Assembly (NCBI RefSeq): GCF_900116235.1
Contig: NZ_FPAA01000013.1
Location: 19,643 to 83,642, forward strand
DNA from: Marininema halotolerans
GTDB taxonomy: Bacteria; Bacillota; Bacilli; Thermoactinomycetales; DSM-45169
Length of the DNA: 64,000 nucleotides
Direction: 5' to 3'
The notes beneath the pieces are model-generated. The model did not search any database and was not told where the DNA came from. It saw nothing but the letters and a program-made list of their open reading frames with translations. Of this stretch, positions 9,451 through 19,127 are shown in pieces. A program made the position numbers and the translations under genes. The stretch's first letter is position 1. The number at the start of each line of letters is the position of its first letter.

Positions 9451-10181
9451 AGACCGTTTTCCTTAGCAACATGGACAAAGAGGTCGTCTAATGAAGCGGT
9501 AGGGAGCCCTGCCTGAGTTTGCATTTCACTGAGGGTGCCTTGAAGAGCAATCTGTCCTTCTCGGAGCAAGACGAAGCGATCGGCATGTTTTTCAGCAGTG
9601 GCTAGAACATGGGTACAGAGGAGAATGCCTGTTCCTTGGTTTTTAAGCGTGATCATATGGTTTAACAAGGAATGAATTGCTAAGGGATCCAAGCCGATAA
9701 ATGGCTCATCCACAATGAGTAGTTTGGGTTGAATAAGAAAAGCACATAAAATCATGACTTTTTGGCGCATTCCCTTTGAAAATGTAGTGGGATACCATTC
9801 CAGGCGCTTGGTCATCTGAAACTCTTCAAGTAAGGAATCCATCCGGGGTCGCCATTGTGATTCCTCCAAGCTATAAGCCATCGCGGTTAATTCCAGATGT
9901 TCACGCAACGTTAGTTCTGGATAAAGGTAAGGGGTTTCTGGTATGTAAGCCAGATGCCTTTTAAAGCGATCTGGATCCTCCTTTAGGGTAAGGCCATCCA
10001 CTGAAATGGTGCCCGAGGTGGGTTGGAGAAATCCGAGGATCTCTTTGATGGTTGTACTTTTTCCTGCTCCATTTAGCCCGATTAAACCCACCATCTCACC
10101 TGGCTTAACCGAGAAGGAAATATCGTGGATCACAGGATGTTGGGGAGAGTATCCTCCGGTTACGTGTTTAATATCCAGCAA
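9447..10181 (-). CDS. ecsA: ABC transporter ATP-binding protein EcsA
   Basis: 244-aa ATPase that pairs with EcsB. Walker A is GLNGAGKST (about residues 36-44), the signature region reads TFSKGMRQKVMI, Walker B is LLIVDEPFIGLD, and the switch His is in LLCTHVLATAEKHAD. The sequence follows EcsA closely, including TGGY near the N-terminus, YIPETPYLYPELTLREHLELTAM and a C-terminal ASLDDLF. It is transcribed divergently from the cyclase gene; the intergenic region is about 120 bp. Confidence 0.93.
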   Translation of the reverse strand: MLDIKHVTGGYSPQHPVIHDISFSVKPGEMVGLIGLNGAGKSTTIKEILGFLQPTSGTISVDGLTLKEDPDRFKRHLAYIPETPYLYPELTLREHLELTAMAYSLEESQWRPRMDSLLEEFQMTKRLEWYPTTFSKGMRQKVMILCAFLIQPKLLIVDEPFIGLDPLAIHSLLNHMITLKNQGTGILLCTHVLATAEKHADRFVLLREGQIALQGTLSEMQTQAGLPTASLDDLFVHVAKENGL

Positions 10182-10305
10182 AAAATAGCCCTCGCTTTCT
10201 CAACAGGTTCCCTTCTGTATAGGACATCTTATCCCAGGAGTCCTTTGATGTCTAGGCGCAGGTTCAGCTGATACATATGAGAGATGGAAAGCCCATAAAA
10301 GTAAA

Positions 10306-12213
10306 ATGAAGGAGTGGAAGGGGGAAGAGGCGGTGACTGAGGGTAGATGGATGGAAGTCGTTAAAATGGAAATCGGACGGTTAACCGAAACCCTGATCCA
10401 AAGCCAACAACCAGATGGCCGCTGGTCATTTTGTTTTGAAACGGGTGCAATGACAGACGCCTATGGCATTTTGTTATATCGACTTTTTGGTCGACAGGAA
10501 AAATATGTGCAAGGAATGGCGGAGCGGTTATTAAATTTACGGGATGCAGATGGGCTATGGCGACTTTATCCAGATGAGAAAGAAGGAAGCCTTTCGTCAA
10601 CCATTGAAGCATCATTAAGTTTGATGGTAGCAGGAAGAATGGATCCCAGTGGAGAGGACATCCGACAAGTGAAGGAATGGGTTCGTCTTCGAGGCGGGGT
10701 TACTAAGGCGGGTTCTCTTACGAAAGTGGTGCTTTCGCTAACCAACATCAAACGATGGTCCGATCTTCAGTCTGTTCCCATTGAGTTGTTCCTGTTGCCA
10801 CGTTGGTTTCCCATCAATTTTTGGGACTTGGTCGGTTATGCACGGGTACACGCCGCACCGATTATGGTTGCTGCCCACCAACGTTTCACTGTCAAGATCC
10901 CTGGAATCCCTACTAACCTAACAGAGTGGGGGGAGGTTGCACAAACCTCTGAGGAAAAGGAACGCGGACTTGCCTTGTCAGGAATTGTAGATAAATTTCT
11001 ACGCCCCTATGGCCCACGGGCATGGTTATCGAATCGCTCCCTCCGTTATGGCGAAAAATTTATGATTGAGCGTGTGGAACCGGATGGAACCTTATACAGT
11101 TATTTCACAACGACTTTTTTAATGGTTTTTGGATTGATGTCATTGGGGTATCCCAAAGAACATCCAATCATTCAAAAATCATTGCAGGGAATGGACGCAT
11201 TTTTATATCCACTGCAACAGGGTCTACATATGCAGGAAACGACGTCAACGGTATGGGACACGGCTCTGATCGCCGGAGCGTTATTAGAGGGGGGAGTGTC
11301 AGCTGGACATCCCGCTCTATGTAAAGCGGCTACATACCTACTCACACGCCAGCAGGATCGCATCGGGGATTGGGGAATTAAAAATCCGGAAGGAATACCC
11401 GGGGGATGGGGATTTTCCGATATCAATACGATCAACCCTGATTGTGATGATACCGCAGCGGTTCTTCGCGTGCTGTCTCCTTTTGCCGCAACGTATCCCA
11501 CGGTAATCGGACACAATTGGCAGCGGGGTACCCAGTGGCTTCTATCGATGCAAAACCAAGATGGCGGTTGGCCCGCATTTGAAAGGAACACGTATAAGCG
11601 GTGGCCTTTAAAATTTCTCCATCAGGATGCAGCTCCCGCATGGATCGATCCGTCTGCAGCGGATCTGACAGGGCGTGTACTCTATTTTCTTGGAAAATCG
11701 GGTTGCAACTATGCCCACCCGGCGGTATCGCGTGCCCTCGATTTTTTGGTTCGTGACCAGGAAAAAGAGGGATGCTGGTTTGGACGCTGGGGGATTGCTT
11801 ATCTGTATGGGACATGGGCGGCATTGACAGGGATGACGGCTGTAGGCATTCAGAGTGAACACCCAGCAATAGCCCAGGGAGTGAAATGGTTATTGTCCGT
11901 TCAAAACGATGATGGGGGGTGGGGGGAGTCTTGCCGTAGCGATGTGGAAAAGCGTTATGTCCCCTTGCATGTCAGTACACCCTCACAAACGGCTTGGGCA
12001 TTGGATGCACTGATAGCGGCCTCGGATACCCCTACACCAGCGATTCAGGCAGGGGTGAAGCGACTACTGGAGTTGATTCGGGAAGGCAATTCCACGACCC
12101 AATATCCAACGGGTGCGGGTCTTGCAGGACAGTTTTATGTTCATTATCACAGTTACCAGTTTGCTTGGCCATTAATCGCACTCGCACATTATCGCGAAAA
12201 GTTTGGAAACTAA
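10306..12213 (+). CDS. Squalene-hopene / tetraprenyl-beta-curcumene cyclase
   Basis: Membrane-associated class II triterpene cyclase, 635 aa, normal for the family. The catalytic DxDD motif is DCDD at residues 379-382 (INPDCDDTAAVLR). QW-type repeats occur in both halves (QPDGRWSF, QNQDGGWPAFE, KEGCWFGRWG, QNDDGGWGESC). The product is hopene from squalene, or a sporulenol-type product from tetraprenyl-curcumene as with B. subtilis SqhC; the sequence does not decide which. ATG 10306 has a weak site. GTG 10333, after GGGGGAAGAGG, is an alternative start. The gene stands alone between ecsA and comC, with no squalene or tetraprenyl synthase genes nearby. Confidence 0.93.
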   Translation: MKEWKGEEAVTEGRWMEVVKMEIGRLTETLIQSQQPDGRWSFCFETGAMTDAYGILLYRLFGRQEKYVQGMAERLLNLRDADGLWRLYPDEKEGSLSSTIEASLSLMVAGRMDPSGEDIRQVKEWVRLRGGVTKAGSLTKVVLSLTNIKRWSDLQSVPIELFLLPRWFPINFWDLVGYARVHAAPIMVAAHQRFTVKIPGIPTNLTEWGEVAQTSEEKERGLALSGIVDKFLRPYGPRAWLSNRSLRYGEKFMIERVEPDGTLYSYFTTTFLMVFGLMSLGYPKEHPIIQKSLQGMDAFLYPLQQGLHMQETTSTVWDTALIAGALLEGGVSAGHPALCKAATYLLTRQQDRIGDWGIKNPEGIPGGWGFSDINTINPDCDDTAAVLRVLSPFAATYPTVIGHNWQRGTQWLLSMQNQDGGWPAFERNTYKRWPLKFLHQDAAPAWIDPSAADLTGRVLYFLGKSGCNYAHPAVSRALDFLVRDQEKEGCWFGRWGIAYLYGTWAALTGMTAVGIQSEHPAIAQGVKWLLSVQNDDGGWGESCRSDVEKRYVPLHVSTPSQTAWALDALIAASDTPTPAIQAGVKRLLELIREGNSTTQYPTGAGLAGQFYVHYHSYQFAWPLIALAHYREKFGN

Positions 12214-12321
12214 TTTTTCATTCTTTTTAAACAAATGATTTCCTTTTTGTGTATAATAAGAGGGGTTATTTACAATAGATGTTTTGCAATGAGGAAGGAA
12301 AGGAAAAGTGGGAGAAGATCT

Positions 12322-12960
12322 ATGAACGAAATCCTCTGGTTTGCGGTCATTGGGTGGATTTTGGGTCGAAGTATGCATCGGATGGCTAATGGTGTACTCG
12401 GTCTAGGAGGAAAAGTTGTGTCCACGCCGACTCGGTTATGGGCTTCATCCCTTTTATTAGCGGTTAGTTTTGCAGGTGTGGTGTGGACCACTTTGAACCC
12501 TTGGGATAAGGTAATCGGATGTTTGTTGTTTCTGGTTCTTGGTGTTGCTGTTTGGACCGACCTCTCATTCAAGGTAATACCCAATCGCCTGACAATACCC
12601 GCGGGCGTTCATTTCTTAGGGTTATCCATTATCAAAGGGGAGGGTTGGGCAAGCCTGATGAGTGCATTGGTCTGTGGTGGTTTTTTACTATTGATCGCGC
12701 TCCTTTCCAAAGGGGGAGTAGGTGGAGGGGATATCAAATTAGCCACCGCAGCGGGAGCAGCCTTAGGTTTTCCCAGTGCCTTAGCGGGGCTCTTTAGTAG
12801 CTTGTTTTTGGGAGGGTTGGCTGCTGCAATTTTTCTTCTTATTGGACGAGTCGGTAAAGGATTTGCCCTTCCCTTTGCGCCTTTCATTCTAGGAGGATTT
12901 GGGAGTAGTTTTTTTGTCGGGGAGATGTTGGTTCAGGGGTATCTCTCTTTTTTTGATTAA
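12322..12960 (+). CDS. comC: Type IV prepilin peptidase (leader peptidase/methylase), ComC
   Basis: Polytopic membrane aspartyl protease (A24 family) that cuts prepilin-like competence proteins and methylates the new N-terminus. The two catalytic Asp motifs are visible: VWTDLSFKVIPNRLT (about residues 80-95) and GGGDIKLATAAG (about 135-146). Hydrophobic spans fill the rest. The ATG at 12322 has GGGAGAAG at 12310-12317; longer frames from 12235 lack this. The N-terminal cytoplasmic zinc-binding Cys domain of large family members is absent, so this is the short form (212 aa). Its position before spoIIB and maf is that of B. subtilis comC. Confidence 0.88.
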   Translation: MNEILWFAVIGWILGRSMHRMANGVLGLGGKVVSTPTRLWASSLLLAVSFAGVVWTTLNPWDKVIGCLLFLVLGVAVWTDLSFKVIPNRLTIPAGVHFLGLSIIKGEGWASLMSALVCGGFLLLIALLSKGGVGGGDIKLATAAGAALGFPSALAGLFSSLFLGGLAAAIFLLIGRVGKGFALPFAPFILGGFGSSFFVGEMLVQGYLSFFD

Positions 12961-13054
12961 CTCTATCAGTTCCTTCTCTATCATTCTAGGTTCTACTTGT
13001 ATCTAGTAGGACATACTCATGATAGTAATTGATGGGAGAAGGGGACGATCGATC

Positions 13055-14113
13055 ATGGAAAAAAGCCGGATCACTGTTCGACTCAATGGTTCAATTACAG
13101 GTCCGAAACCGGAGCAGACATCGAAACTTTCTAGTTCCCTGACAAATCATGAGGGAAAGCAATCCTCCCTTGATACGAATAAGAAAGGGATTTTATCCTG
13201 GCCCGTGCGTGAAGTGGATGAGGATGGGATTGAGTGGGGAAGCCCATATTCGCGTAAGCGAACGTCATCCGGAAAACGGGGGAAGGGAGCACTTGCTTTA
13301 TCCGTAGGTGCTGCCGTGGTGATTGGTACACTGATGGGTGTGGTTATTCTCTCTCTCTTCTTTCCGAATGAGAAGAGTCCCACAACGGGTACGATTGATT
13401 CCCATGTAAGAACGGTACCAAGTCAACCAAAGGAAGCTCAGACCCCGAATCAAACCTCATCCAAGCCACCTGCGAAGAAAGCAGAAGCAACAATGACGCT
13501 GCCAAAATTAGAGGCGGTTCTAATTCAACGCGGCATATTTAAACAAAAATCAGGGGCAAGCAAAACCGTGATGACTCAACGAACACAAGGGCTTGCAGCA
13601 GTCATGACCGACGAGGCTCCCTATCACATTTACCAAGCGGTCGCTCAGGACCAGAAAAGCGCGAAGGAACTTGCTGCAAGCTTAAAAACAAAGGGTGGCG
13701 ACTTAGCCTATAAAGCGATCAAGATCAATCAGTCGATCCCTGTTCCAAAGGAACGGTCTACGAATTGGAAAAAGTCTCTTCCTCTCGCTATCAAGGAAGG
13801 AAATCATATTTTTCAGATCATGGTAACCACAACGACGAAGGGGGTTTCTTCGAATGCATCCCCTACCCATTTTAAAGAATCGCGTACCCAGGTCAATGAA
13901 GCTTATACGCGATTTACAAAAGTACGGGGTGATGTGGAAAAAGAATTACCTACGTCGTTAAAAACGGAGTGGAGTGAGATGGTACGGGGAATGGACTTAG
14001 TTGTACAAAGTTCTCAGACAGATACGCCAAACAGAGCCATGTTTTGGCAAATGCAAGAAGGCCTTGTTCGATATGTGCTCGCTTATCAGAAATTTGTCGA
14101 GGCGTTAAGTTGA
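13055..14113 (+). CDS. spoIIB: Stage II sporulation protein B-like (SPOR-type) protein
   Basis: 352 aa with a polar, basic N-terminus, one membrane span (about residues 81-105: ALALSVGAAVVIGTLMGVVI), and a Ser/Pro/Thr-rich linker. A C-terminal domain beginning YHIYQAVAQDQKSAKELAASLKTKGG resembles a SPOR peptidoglycan-binding repeat. This layout and the position between comC and maf match B. subtilis spoIIB, which acts during engulfment septal thinning. The name rests on synteny and layout more than residue identity. The ATG at 13055 follows GGGAGAAGGGG at 13034-13044; the upstream ATG at 13019 has none. Confidence 0.7.
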   Translation: MEKSRITVRLNGSITGPKPEQTSKLSSSLTNHEGKQSSLDTNKKGILSWPVREVDEDGIEWGSPYSRKRTSSGKRGKGALALSVGAAVVIGTLMGVVILSLFFPNEKSPTTGTIDSHVRTVPSQPKEAQTPNQTSSKPPAKKAEATMTLPKLEAVLIQRGIFKQKSGASKTVMTQRTQGLAAVMTDEAPYHIYQAVAQDQKSAKELAASLKTKGGDLAYKAIKINQSIPVPKERSTNWKKSLPLAIKEGNHIFQIMVTTTTKGVSSNASPTHFKESRTQVNEAYTRFTKVRGDVEKELPTSLKTEWSEMVRGMDLVVQSSQTDTPNRAMFWQMQEGLVRYVLAYQKFVEALS

Positions 14114-14324
14114 CAGGGATTGTTCCTTGTGGCGGAGTTTCGATTTTGCTAAACTGGAAACTGTCGAAGGCACTGTGACCTTATTCATATAGAGTGAGGG
14201 TTCGACCCATTGTGGGGGCTTTTCTTGTCACTTCACTAATAAAATCGGTTGAATTTCTTGAACACGCACAATATATGATAACCATTTATAAACGTAGCTA
14301 TAATCATGAAGGAGGTTGGGACCC

Positions 14325-14936
14325 ATGCATCCGGAACTCGTACTCGCTTCCGGGTCCCCGCGACGGAGTGAGCTCTTGCGGTCGTTGGGCATTCCCTTTT
14401 CTATTCATCCTAGTATGGTGGCAGAAGATGTACCCGGTCAGCCTTCTCCTGGCGAACTGGTAGAAATCCTTGCTGCTAAGAAAGCACTAGCGGTGGCTCA
14501 TTCCAAACGGAATGCTCTAGTAATTGGATCGGATACGGTGGTTGCTCTCGGCGGAGATATCATGGGGAAACCTGTGGATGATGCTGATGCCATCCGAATT
14601 TTAGAGCGACTTGCTGGGCAGGCCCATCAAGTGTATACAGGTATTGCCTTGGTAGAGGTTGATGAGAACGGAATCGTAAGGCGCCGATTGGTTCGGCATC
14701 GTATGACTGAAGTAATGATGCGCGATTTAGACCGAGCAGAAATTGAATGGTATGTCGCCACGCGTGAACCGATGGATAAGGCTGGCGCTTATGGCCTTCA
14801 GGGAATCGGATCACTTTGGGTAGATTGGATTGATGGCTGTTATACCAATGTGGTAGGCATGTCGTTACCACTTCTCTACGATATGTTACAGACGATGGAT
14901 TATCCCATGGTCAATCCCTTACCTTTTCCCGAATAA
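14325..14936 (+). CDS. maf: Maf-family nucleotide pyrophosphatase
   Basis: 203-aa pyrophosphatase of the Maf/HAM1 fold, thought to remove modified or canonical NTPs; in B. subtilis it is linked to septum formation. It has the N-terminal substrate motif ASGSPRRSELL, the catalytic VIGSDTVVALGGDIMGKP, and YTGIALV, KAGAYGLQG and the Maf C-terminal motif. GGAGG at 14311-14315 fits ATG 14325; an in-frame TTG at 14316 abuts the site. About 210 bp lie upstream without a gene. TATAAT at 14299-14304 is present but lacks a convincing -35. Confidence 0.94.
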   Translation: MHPELVLASGSPRRSELLRSLGIPFSIHPSMVAEDVPGQPSPGELVEILAAKKALAVAHSKRNALVIGSDTVVALGGDIMGKPVDDADAIRILERLAGQAHQVYTGIALVEVDENGIVRRRLVRHRMTEVMMRDLDRAEIEWYVATREPMDKAGAYGLQGIGSLWVDWIDGCYTNVVGMSLPLLYDMLQTMDYPMVNPLPFPE

Positions 14937-15004
14937 TCTAAGGGAGCACTTCAGTGTCTTACAGCTAGACCTCCTTATGGAACGGGATACCCTTGGAGGT
15001 TGTT

Positions 15005-15706
15005 ATGGCATTTCACTATGAACCGATGATGATTCGTGATCTTCCCGCGGAAGATCGTCCTCGTGAACGATTAATGAAACGCGGGGCTTCTTCGTTGTCC
15101 ACGCAAGAGTTGGTGGCGATTTTGTTGCGCACGGGGACAAAATCGGAATCGGTGGTATCGCTTGCTCAACGTATCCTCATTCAGTGTAACGGACTTCGCG
15201 GGATGGCATCCGCTGATTATCGAGATTTAGTGAGGGTGCATGGCGTTGGAGTAGCGAAGGCGTTACAAATTATTGCTGGAATCGAATTGGGGCGCCGTGT
15301 ATCCCGTGTGGCACCTGAAGAGCATGTCGGTATTCATACACCCAAGGATGCAGCAGAATATGTGATGGATGAGCTGAGTCGTTTAACGCAAGAACACTTT
15401 GTCTGTTTGTTTTTGAATACAAAAAACAGGGTAATCGATAAGCAATGTTTATTTGTCGGCACGTTAAATTCCTCTGTTGTTCATCCTCGAGAAGTGTATC
15501 GAGAAGCCATTCGACGCAGTTGTGCAGGCGTAATTTGTTTACATAACCACCCAAGTGGGGATCCAACCCCGAGTCGAGAAGATATTCATGTGACCGAACG
15601 GTTGTACGAAGCAGGTCGCATCGTTGGGATTGAACTATTGGATCACATTATTATTGGGGATCAATGTTTTGTCAGTTTGAAGGAAAAGGGACGATTCCCT
15701 GGATAG
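15005..15706 (+). CDS. radC: RadC/JAMM-domain protein
   Basis: 233 aa. An N-terminal helix-hairpin-helix-like part ([33 protein letters not shown]) is followed by a JAMM metal-binding domain with [14 protein letters not shown] from His180. GGAGG at 14995-14999 fits ATG 15005. It keeps the Bacillus order maf-radC-mreB. The name is traditional; a role in DNA repair is not established for this family. Confidence 0.95.
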   Translation: MAFHYEPMMIRDLPAEDRPRERLMKRGASSLSTQELVAILLRTGTKSESVVSLAQRILIQCNGLRGMASADYRDLVRVHGVGVAKALQIIAGIELGRRVSRVAPEEHVGIHTPKDAAEYVMDELSRLTQEHFVCLFLNTKNRVIDKQCLFVGTLNSSVVHPREVYREAIRRSCAGVICLHNHPSGDPTPSREDIHVTERLYEAGRIVGIELLDHIIIGDQCFVSLKEKGRFPG

Positions 15707-15740
15707 AGCGACACTACTAGCAGAAGGGCTGAGACGGAAG

Positions 15741-16847
15741 ATGCGATTCTGGTTTGGAAGTAAAGGAAAAGAAGAGGGAAATGAAACCATCTTCCAAAAA
15801 TTTGGTGGATTCACACGGGATATGGGGATTGATTTGGGAACGGCGAATACCCTGGTCTACTTAAAAGGTCAGGGCATTGTTGTTCGAGAGCCCTCTGTGG
15901 TTGCGCTGGAAACAGGAACGCAAGATATTAAGGCCGTGGGTGAAGAGGCTAAACGAATGATTGGGCGTACACCGGGAAATATTGTTGCCATTCGTCCCAT
16001 GAAGGATGGCGTGATTGCTGACTACAATACAACCGCCACAATGCTCGAGTATTTTATCAAAAAGGCCCAAAACCAACGGGTGTACCTACCACGTCGTCCC
16101 AATGTGATGGTCTGTGTACCTTCTGGTGTGACACCCGTAGAAAAACGCGCAGTGGAAGAGGCGACACGTGCGGCAGGAGCGAAGGAAGCGTATACGATTG
16201 AAGAACCCTTTGCTGCTGCTATCGGTGCAGGTCTCCCTGTTTGGGAACCAATGGGGAGTATGGTCGTGGATATCGGCGGTGGAACCACAGAAGTGGCAGT
16301 CATCTCCCTAGGTGGTATTGTGACAGCAAAATCGCTACGGATTGCTGGCGATGAGATGGATGAAGCCATTATTCAATATATTAAACGGCAATACAACTTG
16401 ATGATTGGCGAACGATCCGCTGAAAATCTGAAATTAGAAGTTGGTTCGGCAAAGGTGATCGAGGAAAAAGAGGAGACGCGTCAATTGCGGGGACGTGATC
16501 TCATTTCAGGCTTGCCGAAGACGATCCACATTTCATCCAAGGAGATTGCTGAGGCCCTTAATGACACCGTACAGTCAATCATTGATTCTGTAAAAATGAC
16601 ATTGGAGCAAACCCCTCCTGAACTTGCAGCGGATATCATGGATCGCGGAATTGTATTGACGGGCGGAGGCGCTTTATTGCGTCATCTGGATCAGCGGTTA
16701 TCCGAAGAAGTTGACATGCCTGTGATAATTGCTGACAATGCATTGGACTGTGTAGCAGTGGGAACGGGGCAATCCCTTGAAAATATTCATTTATTTACTT
16801 CGGGTGTAGGGATTTCCTCCACTAATCGCTTCGGTCGGCGGTCGTGA
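15741..16847 (+). CDS. mreB: Rod-shape-determining actin homologue MreB
   Basis: Membrane-associated actin-like ATPase that guides lateral wall synthesis. Phosphate-1 motif [14 protein letters not shown], phosphate-2 [18 protein letters not shown], and adenosine motif [15 protein letters not shown] are all present. The 368 aa are longer than usual (about 335-345) because of a charged N-terminal extension ([18 protein letters not shown]). Only 15 bp separate it from mreC, forming mreBCD. Confidence 0.98.
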   Translation: MRFWFGSKGKEEGNETIFQKFGGFTRDMGIDLGTANTLVYLKGQGIVVREPSVVALETGTQDIKAVGEEAKRMIGRTPGNIVAIRPMKDGVIADYNTTATMLEYFIKKAQNQRVYLPRRPNVMVCVPSGVTPVEKRAVEEATRAAGAKEAYTIEEPFAAAIGAGLPVWEPMGSMVVDIGGGTTEVAVISLGGIVTAKSLRIAGDEMDEAIIQYIKRQYNLMIGERSAENLKLEVGSAKVIEEKEETRQLRGRDLISGLPKTIHISSKEIAEALNDTVQSIIDSVKMTLEQTPPELAADIMDRGIVLTGGGALLRHLDQRLSEEVDMPVIIADNALDCVAVGTGQSLENIHLFTSGVGISSTNRFGRRS

Positions 16848-16862
16848 AGAGGGGTGTGAAGG

Positions 16863-17756
16863 ATGTTTTTCCGGCTGTTTGCTAATCGACGACTCTTTGT
16901 GTTGTTGTTATCCGTCATTCTACTCACGGTGACAGTAGGAATGACGCGTGGTGAACGGGATTCGTTCACCTGGCCACAGGCTATCGTGAAAAATAGTATT
17001 GCCTTTGTGGATTCTCTATTTGCAACGCCTGTCTATACGCTTACCAATTGGATTTCCGAGTTAGGGAATGTCGGAAAGTACAGTGAAGAAAATCGTCAAC
17101 TGAAAAAAGAAGCCAATGGTGTGCAGCAATTAAAATCACAGGTGGCTACACTCCAAGAAGAAAATAAGCAACTAAAAGACCAAGTCAATTATGTGGATCG
17201 CAATCGTGCAAAGACCATTACCGCAAAAGCGGTGGCGAGAACACCAGACCGTTGGAATGATCGGATTGTGATTGACCGTGGCACAAAGGATGGGGTTGCT
17301 AAGGATATGCCAGTTGTGACCGATAAAGGGCTGATCGGACGGGTAAAAGCCGCAACGGGTCATATGGCGGATGTCCAATTGTTGACGGATACTGGCAGTG
17401 GGCCAGGAATTGCTGCTCATGTTAAATCCGGGAAAGAAGAGTCCTTTGGTCTCATTGAGGGATATGATCCAGATAAAAAACGCCTCCTCCTTAAAAAAAT
17501 ATCCCCCAAGGCGAAGTTGAAAAAAGGTCAGACGGTCGTTACGTCAGGATTGTCAGATATTTATTCAGGCGATCTTTTAATTGGGACGGTGGAGCGAGTT
17601 ACCCCAGGAGAATTTGGTGTGGACCAAATGGCTTATGTGAAACCTGCCGCTAGTATCGAGCATTTGAGTTATGTCATGGTGGTACGCGATCCAACTAAGT
17701 TACAATTAAAAGTTCATCGCAAACAAGTGGATAAGGAAGAGAATAAGGGGGAGTAA
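16863..17756 (+). CDS. mreC: Rod-shape-determining protein MreC
   Basis: 297 aa, bitopic. One N-terminal membrane span (LFVLLLSVILLTVTVGM) is followed by a coiled coil at about residues 75-115 (EENRQLKKEANGVQQLKSQV) and the beta-rich MreC domain (VIDRGTKDGVAKDMPVV, GLIGRV, TSGLSDIYSGDLLIG). It links MreB to the wall-synthesis machinery outside the membrane. It overlaps no neighbour but is 15 bp after mreB and 3 bp before mreD. Confidence 0.96.
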   Translation: MFFRLFANRRLFVLLLSVILLTVTVGMTRGERDSFTWPQAIVKNSIAFVDSLFATPVYTLTNWISELGNVGKYSEENRQLKKEANGVQQLKSQVATLQEENKQLKDQVNYVDRNRAKTITAKAVARTPDRWNDRIVIDRGTKDGVAKDMPVVTDKGLIGRVKAATGHMADVQLLTDTGSGPGIAAHVKSGKEESFGLIEGYDPDKKRLLLKKISPKAKLKKGQTVVTSGLSDIYSGDLLIGTVERVTPGEFGVDQMAYVKPAASIEHLSYVMVVRDPTKLQLKVHRKQVDKEENKGE

Positions 17757-17759
17757 ACG

Positions 17760-18290
17760 ATGGTGTTTTGGATTCTCATCGGATTCCTCTCCTTTCTTTT
17801 TTTGTTGGATGGAACCGTTCTTCAGCCTTTTTTACCCCAAGCATGGGGAAGTGATTTTGTTTTCATTCCACAACTGATGGTCAGTGGGATTATCCTCCTT
17901 TCTTTGCATCGTGGTCGCAGGGTGGGGCTGTTGTATGGCTTTTTCTTTGGACTCTTATATGATTTGTCTTATGGCAGTACAATCGGAGTATACGCTTTTT
18001 CTACAGCCGTAATCGGATATATTGCGGGTCAAATTTCCCGACAGTTTGTATCGGGTCCGATCATGGCGTTGTTGACTACAGGGATGGGACAAGCGATCCA
18101 TCTTCTTATGGTATACAGTTGGTATCGATTATTTGAATTGACGCAGGTGGGTGCACATGATGCATTCATGTATCGCATGTTCCCATCGGTTCTTTTTAAT
18201 ACGGTGATTGCTTTTCCTATTTATCATGGAATTCAGTGGATATTCCGACGATATTCTCCTCGTTTTGGTAGTTTGTTCGGAAAACGATAA
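17760..18290 (+). CDS. mreD: Rod-shape-determining membrane protein MreD
   Basis: 176-aa polytopic protein with about five hydrophobic spans. The GLLYGFFFGLLYDLSYG segment is typical of MreD. The ribosome site GGGGGAG lies within the last codons of mreC, 3 bp before this ATG, so translation is tightly coupled. It is the third gene of mreBCD. Confidence 0.92.
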   Translation: MVFWILIGFLSFLFLLDGTVLQPFLPQAWGSDFVFIPQLMVSGIILLSLHRGRRVGLLYGFFFGLLYDLSYGSTIGVYAFSTAVIGYIAGQISRQFVSGPIMALLTTGMGQAIHLLMVYSWYRLFELTQVGAHDAFMYRMFPSVLFNTVIAFPIYHGIQWIFRRYSPRFGSLFGKR

Positions 18291-18295
18291 GGGAG

Positions 18296-18366
18296 TTCCT
18301 TATTCTTTGGATAAAAATCATCGCATTTAGTTGATTTCCCTTTTATCAAAAGAATATAAGGAGGAA
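18296..18366 (+). repeat. Long imperfect inverted repeat between mreD and minC
   Basis: TTCCTTATTCTTTGGAT (18296-18312) pairs imperfectly with ATCAAAAGAATATAAGGAGGAA (18345-18366). It lacks a T-tract, so it may be a processing site or weak attenuator between the mre and min parts rather than a simple terminator. Confidence 0.5.
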
Positions 18367-18414
18367 ATCGGGGTTTTTTGCCGAATTTAGAACACTGAGG
18401 CGGGTGACAACCAT

Positions 18415-19092
18415 ATGGGTAAAGTGTTAAAGCCGGGCGTGACCATCAAGGGGTCCAAGGATGGACTTCATTTCTTTTTGGATGAATCGCGGCCGTTTTC
18501 CACACTTTTGAGTGAATTGCAATATAAATTGGAGAACGCCTCGACTCTTTTTGACGGACCGGATACGAATATATACATCAAAATCGGAGACCGCAGAATT
18601 ACTCGGGAGGAAGAGAAAGAATTGCGGGCTCTTTTCGCCGTTCGAAAGAATTTGATCATCCGTTCCATTGAAGCTGCGGATGGGAAGCCGTACTTGATCG
18701 ATAATGAGGATGGGATTCATCTTTTGGCAGGAACCGTGCGTTCAGGACAAGTATTGGAGCATCGTGGAGATCTACTGCTATTGGGGGATCTAAACCCCGG
18801 AGGTACCATTCGATGCACAGGAAGTATTTATGTCGTAGGTGCTCTACGTGGACTTGCTCATGCGGGTTGCGAAGGAGACGAGCGGGCAATCTTGGCAGCT
18901 TCTCAGTTAAGACCAACTCAGTTAAGGATATCCGATGTGGTCTCACGTCCACCTGATGAGTGGGATGAATCAGAAATATCGGGGATGAATTTTGCGTATC
19001 TTCTGGGAGGTCAGATCGCTGTTGACAAAATGCATCATCTTAGCCGAATTCGTCCTGAAATGGAGTGGAAAGAGAATCGTTTCCGCAAATGA
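18415..19092 (+). CDS. minC: Septum site-determining protein MinC
   Basis: 225-aa FtsZ inhibitor that blocks polar division. The N-terminal domain (VTIKGSKDGLHFFLDESRPF) is followed by the right-handed beta-helix C-terminal domain (LEHRGDLLLLGDLNPGG, IYVVGALRGLAHAGCEGDE, RISDVVSRPP), which binds MinD and forms copolymers. The site before ATG 18415 (GAGGCGGGTG) is moderate. It is followed 35 bp later by minD. Confidence 0.95.
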   Translation: MGKVLKPGVTIKGSKDGLHFFLDESRPFSTLLSELQYKLENASTLFDGPDTNIYIKIGDRRITREEEKELRALFAVRKNLIIRSIEAADGKPYLIDNEDGIHLLAGTVRSGQVLEHRGDLLLLGDLNPGGTIRCTGSIYVVGALRGLAHAGCEGDERAILAASQLRPTQLRISDVVSRPPDEWDESEISGMNFAYLLGGQIAVDKMHHLSRIRPEMEWKENRFRK

Positions 19093-19127
19093 CGCTTGCG
19101 GGTTTTGTCCGAGAGGAGGAGTAAGCG

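Noticed and set aside
12235..12321. Longer N-terminus for comC
   Set aside because: Start at 12322 has the ribosome site; upstream part is Cys/Arg-rich and not prepilin-peptidase-like.
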